DNA of 64,000 bases from Phoebastria nigripes (lineage: Eukaryota > Chordata > Aves > Procellariiformes > Diomedeidae), in assembly GCA_035582835.1 (NCBI GenBank), contig JAYKAV010001887.1, positions 4,021,622-4,085,621 on the forward strand. Reading direction: 5' to 3'. Positions 1 to 14,530 of the stretch are shown here, in pieces. The notes under the pieces are model-generated. The model ran no database searches. It was not told the origin of the DNA and saw only the letters and a program-made list of their open reading frames with translations. The position numbers and the translations under genes are program-made. Position 1 is the first letter of the stretch. Each line of letters starts with the position of its first letter.

Positions 1-3000
1 GAGCAGGGAAATGACTTCCTGCCATTAGGCAGCACCTATCACCGACCAAGAACACTCTTGAAATTTATATTCTTAACTCTGGCACTTGCTCAGATCTAAT
101 GAATTGGGCTGGGACAGCCAAATCACTGTTTCAAATGTTAAATTTCTCATCAAAGAATTTGCTTTTAACAATGTGTTTTAGTAGTAAGTGGTTGGGTTTT
201 TTTTCTTTTCTGTGTTTTTACTTAGTTTACAAGCCCATATGCAATTCCATATTGCTATTTCAAACTGTATCTCTGAGAGCTACCACACNGAATCCATGCT
301 TTAGTATACTCTTCCCTATGTGCCCATATACTCTGGTTTCTTCCTTCTCCCTTCAATTTCTTTAGCCTGTGAGTTAAGGACTCATGATAGTGTGGAGGGA
401 GCAAAAGACTTTAAATCTTTCAAACCAAAATGAGAACTTTTCTTTTGAAGAAATAATCTGCATTATGGCAATAATGAGCAATTATAAGAAGTTGGTAGCA
501 TTTCAATAATCATACTCCTATTGCTTTGTTCAATACAAATTAGTTCACATTTTTGAGGACTCCTTTATATACGACTAAGATCATGTTTGTAAAATGACAG
601 ATTTCCTGACCTTTTTCCTCTTCAAAGGATTTTCACTGAGCACGCGTGTTCTACAGAATAATTGTTGGTAGCACTCCTGAACTCCAGGTACTTTCAGTTG
701 AACCTCTAGCAGTGTGAAGTTCTTTATTTCCAGAATTCTCTTGACCCTTCTTGAGTGCCATCAGAAATTATTATAGAAGAATTTCTTTGTAAATATTGTA
801 TAAATAGAAGTTTATCAGAAAGGCAGGAGAGGACGATATAGGTCTTTCCTTGAAGACATCTTTATGGGATTCGGAGCTTTCCTTGCATAAGGGCAGGAGG
901 ATTGTGCCTGGAGGATAAAATTCTTTTCTAAGAAAATACAGAGGTTGAAAGCAGTAGAAAGAAGAATCAATGTCCAATAGTTCCATTCAATCACAAAATC
1001 AGATCTAGATTTCATTTAGGATGCAACCAAAAGCTGACAACAGTCTAAATATGTACTGAATTTTAACATGAGATTTGTTATACAATGCAAATATTCTAAC
1101 ATATTCATTGCTCAATATTATTAATGTAATTGGAAGTTAATTCATTGATATAACTTGTTTATGAAAGTCTGTTAAAAATACTCAGCATCACAACTACAAA
1201 GAGTTGTGCTGTGTTGGTTAATGAATGGAGAATTTTTGTCAATATTTCTGCTCCCTGATTAAATTCTGTAACTAATGAATTCAGTATCTGTTTTGAATTG
1301 TGCTATTTTAAGACTTACAAAAAATACAGATTTTCAAAATGGCTCATTATAAACTGCTGAAATTATAAATCACAGCACTCCCATGTTTTTAAGACAGCAA
1401 AGAGGGTTGAAGGCGAATCAGCAGCAGACCCAGTGTAGCTACAAATATTGGTTTACTTGGTTCATATTGATAGGTCTTTGCCCCTACTTACTAATGCCTA
1501 GCGTCAGTCGTGCGATAAGCTACTTNTGCTGCTTATTGTCATGCATTTAGTCTCAGCTTGCAGCACTGGGATAACAGCGTGTCTCAGAAGCAAACACAGA
1601 TTAGGCAGAGGTTGGAGAACGGGGCTCAGCCTTGAGCTCCCATCTCCGGCTCCGCAGCGATGCTGTGAGTAGCTCTCCACATAGCACTGGCAAAGAGCTC
1701 TCATGGGGTCATGAGATCTACCTCTAAGGACTGAACATCTCCTAAAGACTTTCAGACCACAGACCAAAACCAGAGATGGGCAGACCCGCACAGGGAGATG
1801 CACCTAAGGGGGGGGGTTGGGAAGCAGCAGGCACCTGTAAGGGAGGTGAGTGAGCAGCTGAAGGCCTCTCTGGGTGCTTCCTTCCCATGAGGAGCTTTCT
1901 GGACCATAGACATGAATGAGGGTCTCACTGCCACGCTTTGCTAGCGTGGAAGAAGTTGCTGGGGCAGAGCCCTGGTGGTCCTGCGACAGCGGCAGTTTCA
2001 CAGCTGAGTGGAGTCTCTCTGGTTGCTGTATTGCTCTTGCAGATATAATTCCCCAGAGTCCTGAACTTCACTACGATGGTCATTTCAGTGTTCGGGTCCC
2101 TGAAATCAGAACACGAAACAGTTTCCTTATGAACACTTGTGCAAGCAGAGTAGCAAGTTACAGAGCCCAATCCTGCACGGCTGAGACATCAACCATATGT
2201 GGCTACCGTCGCTGATGCTATGGTGCCATTCTACCTCTCCCTACGAATCTTTCTCCACCATTTTCTCTATGAACTTCTCAAAATATATCCTGCTGCCACA
2301 TAACATCCCTCTACAGCCTTGTTCTGTGACCCACACTTTCTCCATTGTAGCTATTTCCTCCTCACCAGCAGAGGTGGTCAGGATTGCTGTGTGTCCCGCG
2401 GGTGTTTATCACACGGGCATACGGTGATGAATAATGCACTGAACTCATTTAACTGTGCTTCCATTTCTGATGCTAGCTCTTGAATTCAAGTACATCTTTG
2501 GTCTTTCTTTGTATTCAAGTTGATTGAGAGGGTTTAACCGTATACAATATTCAAATTGCTTTTATGCATGAAGAGATTTTCAAGAAATCAATGCACTCTT
2601 CGAGTGAAATAATTAATACATGAACTGACTGCCCTTTAAAGACAGTAGTAATGCTCCTTACCAAGACCAATGCACTAATACTGCATTCAGTAATGTACTT
2701 TTTAGAAGTTAAATTCTTCATCATTGGTATTTGAGTAGGACACAGAATTAGGCATGCCGAGCTGTATTTATTAGCAGAAAACTGATTATTATTACTGACC
2801 AATCTGCTTTTTAATGATTCAGCGAGCATGTTGGTTTTTATAGTAATGAATACGGGGCTCTTAATCAGGTGATCTGACAAGTGTGCAATTTGCCTGGAAA
2901 ATTATGCTGGACTGAAAGTGTTTTTGTGAAGAATAAAAAGGGGAAAAGAACCTATAAAATGTTGGCATTTAGAAGAAAAGGAGGCAGGAAAAGCTGAAGG

Positions 3001-4112
3001 AACAACATTGCAATTCTTTCTGTTTATCGTACATATGCAGATATTTGGCCAAAATTCCCAGCTAGTATCAGGGTTATGTTGTGCCCAACTCAAGGCAAAT
3101 TTCAGGTCTGTTTTTGCTGTTTTCCACTGGANGTCAAAGGAGCAGGAGCATAATGCTCTTTACGAGCAGGAGTGTAGTGTTGGTGTTATGAAAGGCCACT
3201 GTAAAATCAGATGGCTGCAGTCCCCTTGTGCTCTGGTGGCATGTTTACCTCCCTTTAGTTAAAAAGGAAATATTTATTTTCACTTTGAGTGCATATTTGT
3301 CTCATTCTTCACCTACACACGTGCCCCTAAGGCATGTTAGTCTTTCTACCAACCTGATCTATTTTCTGATACTTGTCTTTTGCTTCACATTCCTGAAAGA
3401 TGCCTTCTCCTACATTCAAGAGCCTGGGCTGAAGGAACAATGGGTGGGTCTTGTGAGCTGCTACTCACACTCACCACAATCTAAGCAGTTTCTTACACTG
3501 AGGAAGTCTACGAAATGAAACAGCTGACATGCATCTGGCAACAGAGATCGAATGAGGCTCCTTGGAGATGACTTCTGTTGACTTTAATGGCCTTTGATCA
3601 GTCAATAAAGACTCACTGTCACCAGTGACCTTTACCAATCTGCAACTGAAAAATGAATATAGTACTAAAAAATACACCAAACCCTTCTTTTTTTTATTTG
3701 CCTTTACTTAGCAATCTCTCTCCCTATTCTGTTCTCTCTGCCTGACTAGATGGTACCATTGTATTACATTCTGTTGATCCAGTTGTAAGTGGGCATCCAG
3801 TTTCGGGGTNCAACTTCAGAGGTATTGGACACTTTCTGTTCCAATTGACTTTATAAAGAAAGTAAATAAAATCTATTTTTAAAAGAATGATACCAATAAT
3901 TTATTCATGGAGGACTCAATGTGGTAAGCAGGTAAGAGGAAACTCTTTAGGAAGCTACTTTTAGGACTATAAACTAGTGTTTTTCAAATTCTGGTGTAGC
4001 NTCAGAATTAATATGCCAGCTTTTGTCACGTGTTCTATGTCCCCTATAGCATTTGCATAATGAATATCAGTCTGTGTCTGCTGTCTCCCAGGTCACTCAC
4101 ATGCTAAAGGAT

Positions 4113-4176
4113 GATCAAAGGCTCACTGAAGTCAATGGAAAAAGCCCCATCGATGCCAGTGTGCTTTGTATCAGCT
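4113..4176. repeat. Old amniote palindromic repeat remnant
   Basis: The stretch starts GATCAAAG and ends with a decayed inverse (CTTTGTATC). Its core contains TGAAGTCAATGGAAA. This layout, a GAAGTCAATGG core flanked by inverted ends, matches a widespread, ancient MITE-like repeat seen across amniotes. I recognise the pattern from memory and cannot assign a Repbase name. A related copy lies at 48906-48967. The divergence suggests an old, inactive insertion. Confidence 0.4.
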
Positions 4177-7004
4177 CTAACTCGCAGCACTGGGGTCCTT
4201 CATATTGCGCACAACTTAATATGAGGCAGTGTTTTGCCTGGAGGAGCCACCTTTGTTGGTATAAACTTTCTGAGTCTCAAGTATCAGAATTTATGCTTCA
4301 AGAGAATTTGCACTGAAGCCATTGGAAATNGTACATAAATAAAAATTGGTTGGAAACCATAGTTGCCTATTACATTGGAGGACCAGGTATACCTANGCTT
4401 TTTCCTCCTTCCCTCCATTTTGTCTTCTTCCCCAGCCAATATGCAGAATACTTAATTAGAATTTCAAGATAACAGGTGAGTTTTATTTATTTGCTTTGGA
4501 AAAAAAGTCATCAAATATGACAGACAATGGAAACAAGGCATGAAAGAATTCTGCTTTCTTGTTCTTAAAGGACTAAATGGAGCAAGGAGGCAATTTCAAC
4601 TCTAGTCTCATAAATACCCTTACTTTTTTTCCTCCTAGGTTTAGTATTATTTTTATATTGTGCGCTGACCTCATACAAAAAAGGGTGTGTGAAGCTTGAT
4701 AGAGAATAAGCACCAGCAGTGAATCAATATAGGTGAACTAACCTCGACTCCAGAAATAAAAGTGCATTGGAGAGAAGCAATATTGCATTATTTTTGTATT
4801 GTCTGCAACACCTGAGCCTTGAGTATCATTTGGAAATACAAAAATGTCCTTTTATCTACATTGTTAAACTGAAAGGATTCCTTGTCTATTTGCTCTTTGT
4901 CATCAAAAGCTGTTGTCCACGATTGCACGGTATTTTGTATTGTCTTCTGTAAAACTCTAAAATGACTGTTTAGATTGAATGCCTGAAGTGAGCACTAGGT
5001 AAGTCAAAGCACATTGTATTTCCTTTCCAGACCTGTGAGACTCAATAGCGTCTTTTCTCTACGTTACAATCACAAGGTGCTTTAGTGCTTTTGTTCCACA
5101 ATGATGAAAATGACTCTTTTTTTTAACCTGTCTTGAAAGCCACTTGGTGGTGTGAAATTTGGTGTAGAGAAACTGTAAAGTTTAAGCTTATAGTTACGTA
5201 CGAGTTGGTCGCTGATGTCGCCCGCAGTTGACCTTCCCAACAAGTAAATAGCTCAGAAACATTCACCATAACCTCCACCCTCACAGACAAAACTCCCACT
5301 GCTGCTAGAGTTATTCATTATTTTCATTATGGTAAAACTTGGGTAACTATCAAAAACTGGGCTGTGTTATACCAGGAACTACATAAATTCAGAATAGTAG
5401 ATGCTCTATGCTCTGATGAGCTCACAGTCTAAAAAGACAAGACAGCATGGGGCTGGGGTTAGAAGTATAACTGTGTTTTTCAATAATCTCACATCAACCT
5501 ATGGATTTTTTTTAAGAATGATGGAACGCAGTCTTCAAATGTTATGATTCCCTGTACAACTTAATATCTTCTTAGTCTTCAAAACTCTATTTTCTTGACA
5601 AAAATAAATCAGTGACGCAGTGAGCATTGCTACACACGTAGCCTAGCCAGGAAAAAACAACTCAACTTCTCCTCTAAGCTTTCAAGGCTGAACACCACAG
5701 CCATTGGTCCTCAGACAGCTGCTGCCCCTACGGTGAGAAACTACGGCTTTCTAGCACAGGTTTAAATCACACCACAAAGTACTACCATAACTGACTGGCC
5801 CTTTCATGAAACGTTCCCAATATTTACAGTTGCAGAAAGTGTATGCTTTTATTGCAGTATTTGTTAGGTGTTATCTGACTTGACCAAGATTTCAGCAGGG
5901 ACTTAGCTTGGGTCTGGCCATGGAGGGATCTCAGACAAACTTACACCTGACTTGGATGCTGGTGCAGTCCTCTTCAAGTTGAGTCATTTCTGAGTATTTT
6001 TCACCGTAATAGCTACAGACTGACTGTAATTCTGGAAGTTTAGTTCATTACAAGCAACAACAAGAATGGGACCAGCAAAACCAAGCATTTGCCAAAATGC
6101 TTTGCTCAGCTAACGAATTTAAATATCTGAAAGTACATCCAATACTATAAAACATAAAAAAAAAAAATGCATGTTACCTAAAGTTAGAGCACTTTTAGCC
6201 TTGGGGGGGAAAGATTCAAAATTAATCATCATCTAGGGTAGGCCAAATGAGCTCATGCTTTGCATTATTTATTATGAAGATCAGCTATCATTCTTTCCAG
6301 TGTCACAGTTTTAGACATTCGTTGTTTTGACACGTCCTCAATGGAATAGCTTTCCCGTAGTGACAAACTGGGAACCAGTAGAGTCTCACCAGCAAAGGTG
6401 GCTTGTTTTTATGTAACATTGTGTTGATAATCTGGCAGTTTTGTAGTAAACTGGTAAAAATCAATAGGAACCACAAGAAGGGGAAATGGAGATCTAATAG
6501 TTCTATTTATGTAGAGTTGGTAACCAGGAAGATTATGAGAATTAATAGATTTTAACAAGATGTTTGTGTNGCTTTCACTGCGGAAGACATGGATGACTAA
6601 GAACATTGTATGTACCATTCTTGGAGATGCTGAGCAGCTGTCTGTATGCTGTTCCATGTTTCAGTTGTACTTTGAAAACTTTTCTCTGTAGTTAATGGTT
6701 TGTCACAAAGTACATATTCACTGTACTTTTGCAAACCTAACAACTTCTCCCTGAATAAGAGCCTATTATGGCAATTAAGAGTTGCTGGTAGCCATGGAAA
6801 TAATAACTTTTCTTGACCTAACAAAGGTGGTGTTCTGCTCTCCTGCATGAATTGCATACCTTAGCTTTTTGGATAATTTACATGTTTCCGATTTAAATGA
6901 TACAACACGGCTATTGCACTTTTCAAAATATAGGGCATAAATCAGTGAGAGTGGTTGTTCCATAAAAACCAAAACATAGTCCTTGGATGTACACATATGT
7001 CACT

Positions 7005-7055
7005 TGCTGACTGAAATCAATGCCGTTTTGCTCACCTAAGGACAGAATTTGTCCC
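7005..7055. repeat. Old amniote repeat remnant, related core
   Basis: The segment has the order CTGAAATCAATG, then GTTTTGC, then TAAGGACAGAATTTGTCCC. This follows the order of a common ancient amniote repeat whose consensus runs from a GACTTCAATGG-type core through TTTTGCCTGAGTAAGGAC to GGATTTGGCCC. The match is from memory and the copy is decayed. Confidence 0.35.
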
Positions 7056-10000
7056 ATGCACCAACTGGAAAAACTGAGCTGATGAAGAAACGATGGGACT
7101 TGCACAGAGAGAAAAAGGCTGATATCTTGTGCCATAAAAATCAAATGTGAAAAAGTTCATAATTTAAAGCTGCCCCAGGTCATAATAAATAATTCAGTCC
7201 TCAATTATATGCAGTTTCTCCTTAACATAGAGCTCTCTCCCCAGTTTTTTGTAAAAATCAGTCCATAGACCCTTATCATATATGCATGTATATACAGATA
7301 GATAAATACAGGTATATAAAATCCTATGTCATGGTGATAATTTACTTTGATTTATCAAGATGTGCTTTTTGTCCACGAATGGTTATCTTGTTGGGTTCTT
7401 TGTACTATATGATCTACAATAACCCAAGCAGTAAAATAAGGGTTTTCAAGTGTGACTTCATTGGATTTACTCCCATATTTTGTATGTATAGTACAGATGC
7501 ATGAAGCAGTGCCAACATGAGATTTAACTAAAACAATAAAGCTGAATGCGTGCTTTGCCAGTAGCCTTAATTCACCCTCACTTTCTCTTCCTAGGATTGT
7601 CACTAATAGGCAATGACTGCTTCTTAATTATTATTTAAGTTTAATAGCTGATTATTATTGCTTAATGATACGAATACTTTTAGCTGCGGTTGGTCAGAGA
7701 AATCACTTTGCATTTCAGGTTCCTGAATGGATATGTTTGCAAACATTTTGCCTGGCACATTTATTTAGGAAGAGTTGAAATCCACATTTCATGAACATGC
7801 TTTCTAAGTCCTTTAAATTCCTTTTCTACAAACACGTCAGTCACTCCAGGAAAGGCAGTGAACTTTTCTCAGATATGAGCAAAAATAATTTAAAATTTGG
7901 ATGAATATAGGCTTATTTCTTTGCTTCATTGCTTCTTCAGTTTTATTTGAAATAGAAAAATGTATATTGAATTGGATAATAGGAACTGTATTGGAAAGTC
8001 TTTGCCATGCAGCAGATGCAGAAGAGCAAGCTGAGTCAATGTGGCTTGGCTCATCCCACCTAATTTTGGGATCTGAGGCACCCAACTGAACCTCGTTTTT
8101 GGCATTTGCCAGAATTGCCCTATGACGTGTGTCTCCCTCCTAGGACAGAAAAGGGCATGTTATTGTCTGAAGAAAATCGTCTCCTTTCCAAGTGGTCGTG
8201 ACCTAAAATGCTCATTTTCCTTTTCCACAAACCGGAAAACTCAGCTCTATGGAACAAAAATCATACATTAGCCAGCCGGCAGCCTTGTCTGAGGAAGTAG
8301 GTAGATTTTGCTCCTACAGAGAGGCTCAAGCAATTAAATTTGTGAGCTCTTCCACAGAAGACTTATAATGCTCATAGATTTGCTTCTGTTTTTTTTCCCT
8401 ACCCCACCTCGGCTTCTCTCAGACCCAGACAGGCAGGATTGACTTCCACCAGTCTGCGGTGCCTCTGGGACTGCCAATGGACTTGTTAAATTGTGATAAT
8501 AATTTTTAGGCTGTTGGCCACACATTTGTTATGAAATGAAGTAACTCTCTTCACATGAGCTGTCAGACAGAAATTACTTTTAGTCACAATCAATCTAAAT
8601 TTCAACTGGAGACTTCAAGGTGAAGGCTGTGAACTTTGTTACCTATTAAAGGCCCATGAAGCCATCCAAGCTTTTTCATTTTTAGCTAAAACAGTATTTC
8701 TATACTCCTGTGCTGCAGAAAGTATTGTTTATATGCCAAAACTCCATAGCATTAAATGCAATAAATCCTGTATTTCAGGAAACTACCTCCATCAAAGTTG
8801 AGATTTAATTTCTTCAGGCCAAATTCTGCTCTCCCCTCCTTCTCCTGTTCAAAGCAATAAATGTTTTAAATAAACTCTGGGGGAAGTTTCTGGCCCCATG
8901 GCAGCAAAAGCCAAAAAAGTGATCAAAAAATTATGTATTTATTACATTTCATTAGGCTTAAAATTACCTCTGTTCTTCTCCTGCAAACGTTTAAGATTTA
9001 TCAAGCAAATGGCAGTCTCGTTATGCTCATTATAACTTATTCACCCTTAAACCGCTGGAGTATGGAGCCCATGAACTGAGGCTTTGTGATCTTTAAAGAC
9101 TTCTTGTGGAAGGAGCTTGAATAAGNGACAGTGAGTGTCCGTAAGTGCTATATAGTTACATACATGAGAATCTACACTGTACTTTGCATTTGAGTATTTC
9201 TCTTGAATGCCTTTTGCTTACACTTCATTTTTAATCAAGCGAGTTGAATGCAACCCAAAACAAGACCTTCACCTAATGCTGAGTTTAATGACCCTTTTAA
9301 TACCAGTTGAGTTGGCCGCCTTCTCTCTCTCTGCTCTTCCCTCGTAGCTTTGGAGCGTTAAACGTGTTATAAAAATGACTTTTTGGTACGGTCCACAAAT
9401 TAACCGAAAGGCACACAGAAGCAGTATACTCATCCAGCATGAAATCAAAATCTAATCAATGCAGATTATGTTAGATTAGCTAAGCAAGTAAACAATTAGC
9501 CAAGTTAATGTTACCTACCCTGTCCTTCAGCACCAAACAGTTAAGGAATTTGTCTTCCCAGACATGTTTAGTTCCAGCTCACGTTGGTGACATTGCAGGT
9601 TGTTGGATGAATTTTTCAAACTAGCAACTCCCGTCAGGCTGTTATATTCATTCTGTTGCAAGTCTTGAACAAAAACGAAGGAAATGTTGGTAGGAAGAGG
9701 GAGTCAGCTGCTTGGGAATGAATTGTGGATTTTGATGTGAACCCATGATGCAGACTAAGGAATTATCCTCAGGCTCGAGTCATTGCACACAGCAGCCTCC
9801 CGCCAGGCTGGATTATGTGGGATTACACAGGATTATGATGCTCCTGGCAGGGCCAAGGAGCTGGGTCCCCATGCACCAGCACCCCACTGGCTCAGAGACT
9901 CTGGCAGACTCAGGAAGGCAAAACTGCTCCAACCTAATATTAAAGTTTTTTGGCAAATATGAAAACTAAATAAGTAGTTGGTTTTGGTTTTAATTTAGTT

Positions 10001-11010
10001 GTTGGAGTTTTTTATTATTATTTTTACTGANGGATCCATGCAAGTGTCTGATTCCTCCCTCTGAATTCCCCATACTGTTCAGATTGACTTTTTGCTCATT
10101 AAGGTCACAGTGAAAATGAAATTAGCAGCTGGAATTCTGGGACAGAAAAACCTGCTCCATCGCTCTGCCCTTTGCTTCAGGTCTCATAAAACTCACTGCT
10201 CAACTTGTGTAGACCGATGGTCTTTGAAATGTATGTTGTGTATGCACAGGTCTTTCTACAATCTTGCATTTCACTTTTGATTTACTCTGCCTTGCTTTCA
10301 GTTGTCTTTGGATTAAGACAAGCACACCAACAAAAAGAATTAATTTAGCAATCCTAAACCAGTTTCAGAGCATCTGTTTGCTAACATCACTGTTACCAAG
10401 CCACAGAAAAACTGTGAGTCTGACTTTAAAGTTCTCACAGTAATGTAGGAATTAAATTGAGTTTATTTGCACAGTTAATTCCCCCAAAACAAACATAATC
10501 TGTTTTTAGCTGCTGTTTTCACAGAATTGTTGATGAAATGGAATTCATCCAGTGGTCATATCTAAAATATTACATCTATCTCCTATCATTAACACAAGCT
10601 GTTTCAACTTTTTTCATTCTAAGTCAGTCTTGCCAACATGATATACACACCTGTATTTCAATTGTCTCCATTACTTGCAAAATTTCAGATCACTTCTATT
10701 TTTTTCATGTTATTATATGCTTTGTAAAGGATTACATCCCATGTTAAAAAGTATTATAGCCACTAAAAATTTTAATTGACATAATGTATTAGTATTTAAC
10801 TCTAATCAGTGACTTCCATACCAGGGCAGCTTATCACGCTTTTTCAGTGGGGTGGAAAGGAAATCACAGAACTTTTAAGATGTTTGTCATAGGAGCTGCA
10901 GTTGTAGTTTGGTTAAACCAGCCCTAACTGCTTTTTGTGATCACGTAAGCTGCTGAAAATGTGTTTTTTCCTGTTAAATTAAACTTAATTAAGATGTGAC
11001 AGCTTAGGAC

Positions 11011-11037
11011 CACGATCACGATCAGCCACGATCAGCC
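11011..11037. repeat. Short tandem repeat, CACGATCA(GC) unit
   Basis: CACGATC occurs three times in 27 bases, the last two copies followed by AGC. It is a very small direct repeat with no visible role. It contains two CpG-bearing CACGATCAGC units in otherwise CpG-poor sequence. Confidence 0.6.
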
Positions 11038-14000
11038 ATTTCTTTGGCTTGGATTTCCTCAGAGCTTCCAGCAGCAGAATTTGCTCAGATTTGGTTTTGA
11101 TGGTTTTTTTCTGGTGTTGGGGGCAGATGATGGGTATCTTTGCACTGCAGATGGGCGGTACCTTCGCTCTCCCAATATTCCCATCCCTGAACAGCCTTGT
11201 CTGCCTGGCACATTGAGCAAGACGATCCTCTGCCTTACGTATTTATGGTGGTCGTTAGTACCTTTGCCGTTAAATGAGATTTGGTGAGTAAGTGGCAGGG
11301 GCAAGCGCAGGTATAAGTGCATTATCTTATATAGTGCCATAAAACACAGTCTCATAAACTCCATGGTGTGGGGTTTTCACTTCTCTCAGCGGGGAGGATC
11401 CTGCTGGCGTAAAGTAAAAAGTTTGTCTTCTCAGCAGAAAAATGTAGAAGGTCAAATACAATTTTGTTAACAGGTATTTGGGGTATTTTTCTACTTTAAC
11501 AAATTAATTGTATTTCGTTTTGATCTTCAGAGGCTTTGCTGAATCATTGTTTGTTCCTTTTTTGGCAGGGAAACTTGTTAGCAATTCTGAGAAATAAATT
11601 GCAAACATTTTCTAACCTGAGGCCAAAACCTGCTGGCATTTAGGTTTGGCCTAATTTGGAAAAAGTAAACTAACACCAACATCTACAGAATATTTTTTGG
11701 TTTTATCAAAAACAAAAAGGAGAAATGTGTACAGAAATTCTTAATCCATCAGATACTAGCTACGATTTGTAAAGATAGTTTGTGGCTGGCTGGCTGTGTA
11801 AAAAAAAAAGAATGTAAGCAGTGATTTCCATTGTGAGATTTTCCAGAAATTTCTGACTTCTTACCAGGTGGCAGATTATCACCGTGTTGATAACGCAACA
11901 AATGCACTCTCCCACTGACCCAATAACGGGGCTGAACAAGGCATGGGATTCCCATGCAGAGCTGAAAGAGCCATGGGAGGAAGAGGGGCAGGAGCGGAGA
12001 TGGGCGTTCTTGGGGCTCAGCCCCAGCTGCCTGCTGTGTTTTACCCCTCCTGCCTTTGTGCCATCTTGGAGGGTGCTGGCTGAACCCCTCTAGGCTCTAT
12101 TTCAGTGAAAATATCAAGAACAGGTGCCGGTTTGTGGGCAGGGGTAGAAGTAGCAGTGAGGGGTCATCATGAGCCGTATTGGTGATGCTCCAAGACCTTA
12201 TCTTCCNAACCCAGGGGAATGACCATGGATTCATCAAGGATTGCACAAGGATCCTGGTTTTCTCCTTCACATTGCAACTCACATACGTAATGTGCTGTTT
12301 CAAAAAAAAACTATGGAAACTTTCCAGTGTACAGACTCTTTTTCCATATTTTAGAATTTGCTTCCAGATTTTTTCTAAGGGATATTTTGTTGAAAACAAT
12401 AACATTTCCAAAGCAGTCTACCCTCTCTCCCTTTAGGTGAAGCAGAGGAGGAGCTATCCCTGGAGCGCCCTGGCCCCATCCCACATGGCACCTGCAAATT
12501 CCTACCCTTTCGCTAAAGCGGCGGCGGCTCCTGGGGTGCTTCTCATCCCCTCTCCAGCCCATTGCATGCCTGGTGCCTTTGGTCCCGATTCTGCTATCTT
12601 TACTCACACTGTGAGATCTTATTCAGTGAACAGTCTGTTTGAATTATGAGTCTAATCCCAGGGTAATGTACTATTCCTCTTAGATTTAACTTTAGCTGAT
12701 CCCTACAGAATGAATTTTTTAGCAGGACAGCGTAATCTGTCTGTGAGATCTTGACAACAGCATCCATAAGGAAAATGGAAACTTCTCAAACTTGCGATTT
12801 AAATGCAAACCCATGAGGATGTGCTGTGGTCATAGGTACTGTGCAGAGAGGGCCAAATCCTGCCGAGCACCGGTGACTTTTGCTCCCAAGAAAGGAAAAT
12901 GCTTAGCATCATCTGGACACTTACCATCTGTCCAGCTCCTCACAGACCTTCTCCAGGTACTGTGTCCAGCTCCTGGCCCCGCTGCTCAGCCATGGCTGCA
13001 ATACGGATACAGGGGCCAAGAAACAGGAATGGGGTCTGTAACATTAAAGGAAAAATGTGATTTTTTTCTTTGGTTGTTGCCAAGTCTACAGCTGGATCCT
13101 TGCCAAGCAGATCCTTGTGGCGACATGGATTTCCATTTATNCGACTGCTTGACAACATCTGGGGATCATTGCAACTGATTGTTATATTAACGATACCTGG
13201 AGTGTTTATTCTGTGATGTGGGTCTCTGGATGCCACAACAGCATAAATAATCCAAGGAACAACATCAAAGAATGTTACATGCTGCAGCCCAATGCAAGAA
13301 CAATTCTAAGGCAAAAGAGCCTAAATATGAACGCAATCTTCGATCGATACAGATTTTACTTGATTTGTAAATAAGACTGATTCATATAAAAGGATTAAAC
13401 TTTATGAAGTAATAGTCATAGGCTGACTTCAGTTACCTGAAAGTCTCAATTGACTTAAGCTTTAAATACAGTTGCGTTTTAAGTTTGAATTTAAAAAGAA
13501 AGCATCTTTGAACAACTGAACTTGTAATGAAATTGTACTGCGGTTCATCGAGGAAATTTTGTATTCCCAGCACTTTTTTAAAAAGAAAAAAACAATCAGG
13601 ATTTTTGCAATGTGTTTTAACTTTAAAGCTTTAGATTATTTAAGTGCTTTGATAATGTAAAGAAGTCTCCATTAGAAAAAGGGAGCAAATTAATTTCTTG
13701 GTCATTTTCCAAAATTTCCTCAAACACACATTTTATTATTTTACTCTGGACAAGGAATCCAGATTATGAGATCAGTTCAAATTTAACAAATGTTGAAGCC
13801 ATAAAAGTGTAACTCAAAGCATGCAAATGAAGAGAATGCTTACCAGGCTCAAGGGAAGTGGGATTGGGGTGAATTGCATGCTATTTCAGCAAGAATACAG
13901 TTTTTGAGACTTTGACATTTTCAATTATATTCTATTTATTTGTAATTCTTTTCATGTTTCTGCACTTCTACAGCTTGATCCTGGTCTTACCACCTCATTC

Positions 14001-14471
14001 ATGCTTATTTATTTTGATGGAGTCCATTTTGATTTATGGAGTTATTGAGGTAGAACACTAACCTACCCCAAATTAGCTGGTTTTGTGTATACNTGTGGAT
14101 TATTGGACAAAAGAATAACCACCATGTGAGATTTACAGATGCTTCCTTTCTCCATAACATTCTTATGATGTTTTCTGACACATATTATGGAACAAAAAGG
14201 ATCAGATTAGCTTCTGATCTCGAGCAGATGCTTTTTGCATCCTGAAAGTCAGAGGACTTCTGCCGGCTGGTTGCCATGACCCATCCAAACTCGGGTAAGT
14301 AATTGTGAGAGTTTGTGCACTCTGATTCACTTGAAACAATATGTTGTGCAATGACAGTAAAGAACAAAACCTATCAATAATCAAGGGGTTGCGGTTAAAA
14401 AAAATTAATGGCTTGCAATATAAAATTGGATCTCCAGGTCTTCACTCATCCACTTCAGAACTAGTTCAAAG

Positions 14472-14530
14472 CTATCCAAGGTAATAAAAGACCTTGCTAA
14501 AATAAAAGACCTATCCAAGCTAATAAAAAA
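14472..14530. repeat. Imperfect direct duplication, about 39-bp period
   Basis: CTATCCAAGGTAATAAAAGA at 14472 recurs as CTATCCAAGCTAATAAAAAA at 14511. A third partial AATAAAAGACC unit lies between them. This looks like a small local tandem duplication in intergenic DNA. No function is evident. Confidence 0.65.

Noticed and set aside
12792..13178. 128-codon frame with several cysteines
   Set aside because: The cysteine spacing matches no zinc-finger or secreted-protein pattern I know. It contains an N, and part of it overlaps an open frame on the other strand.
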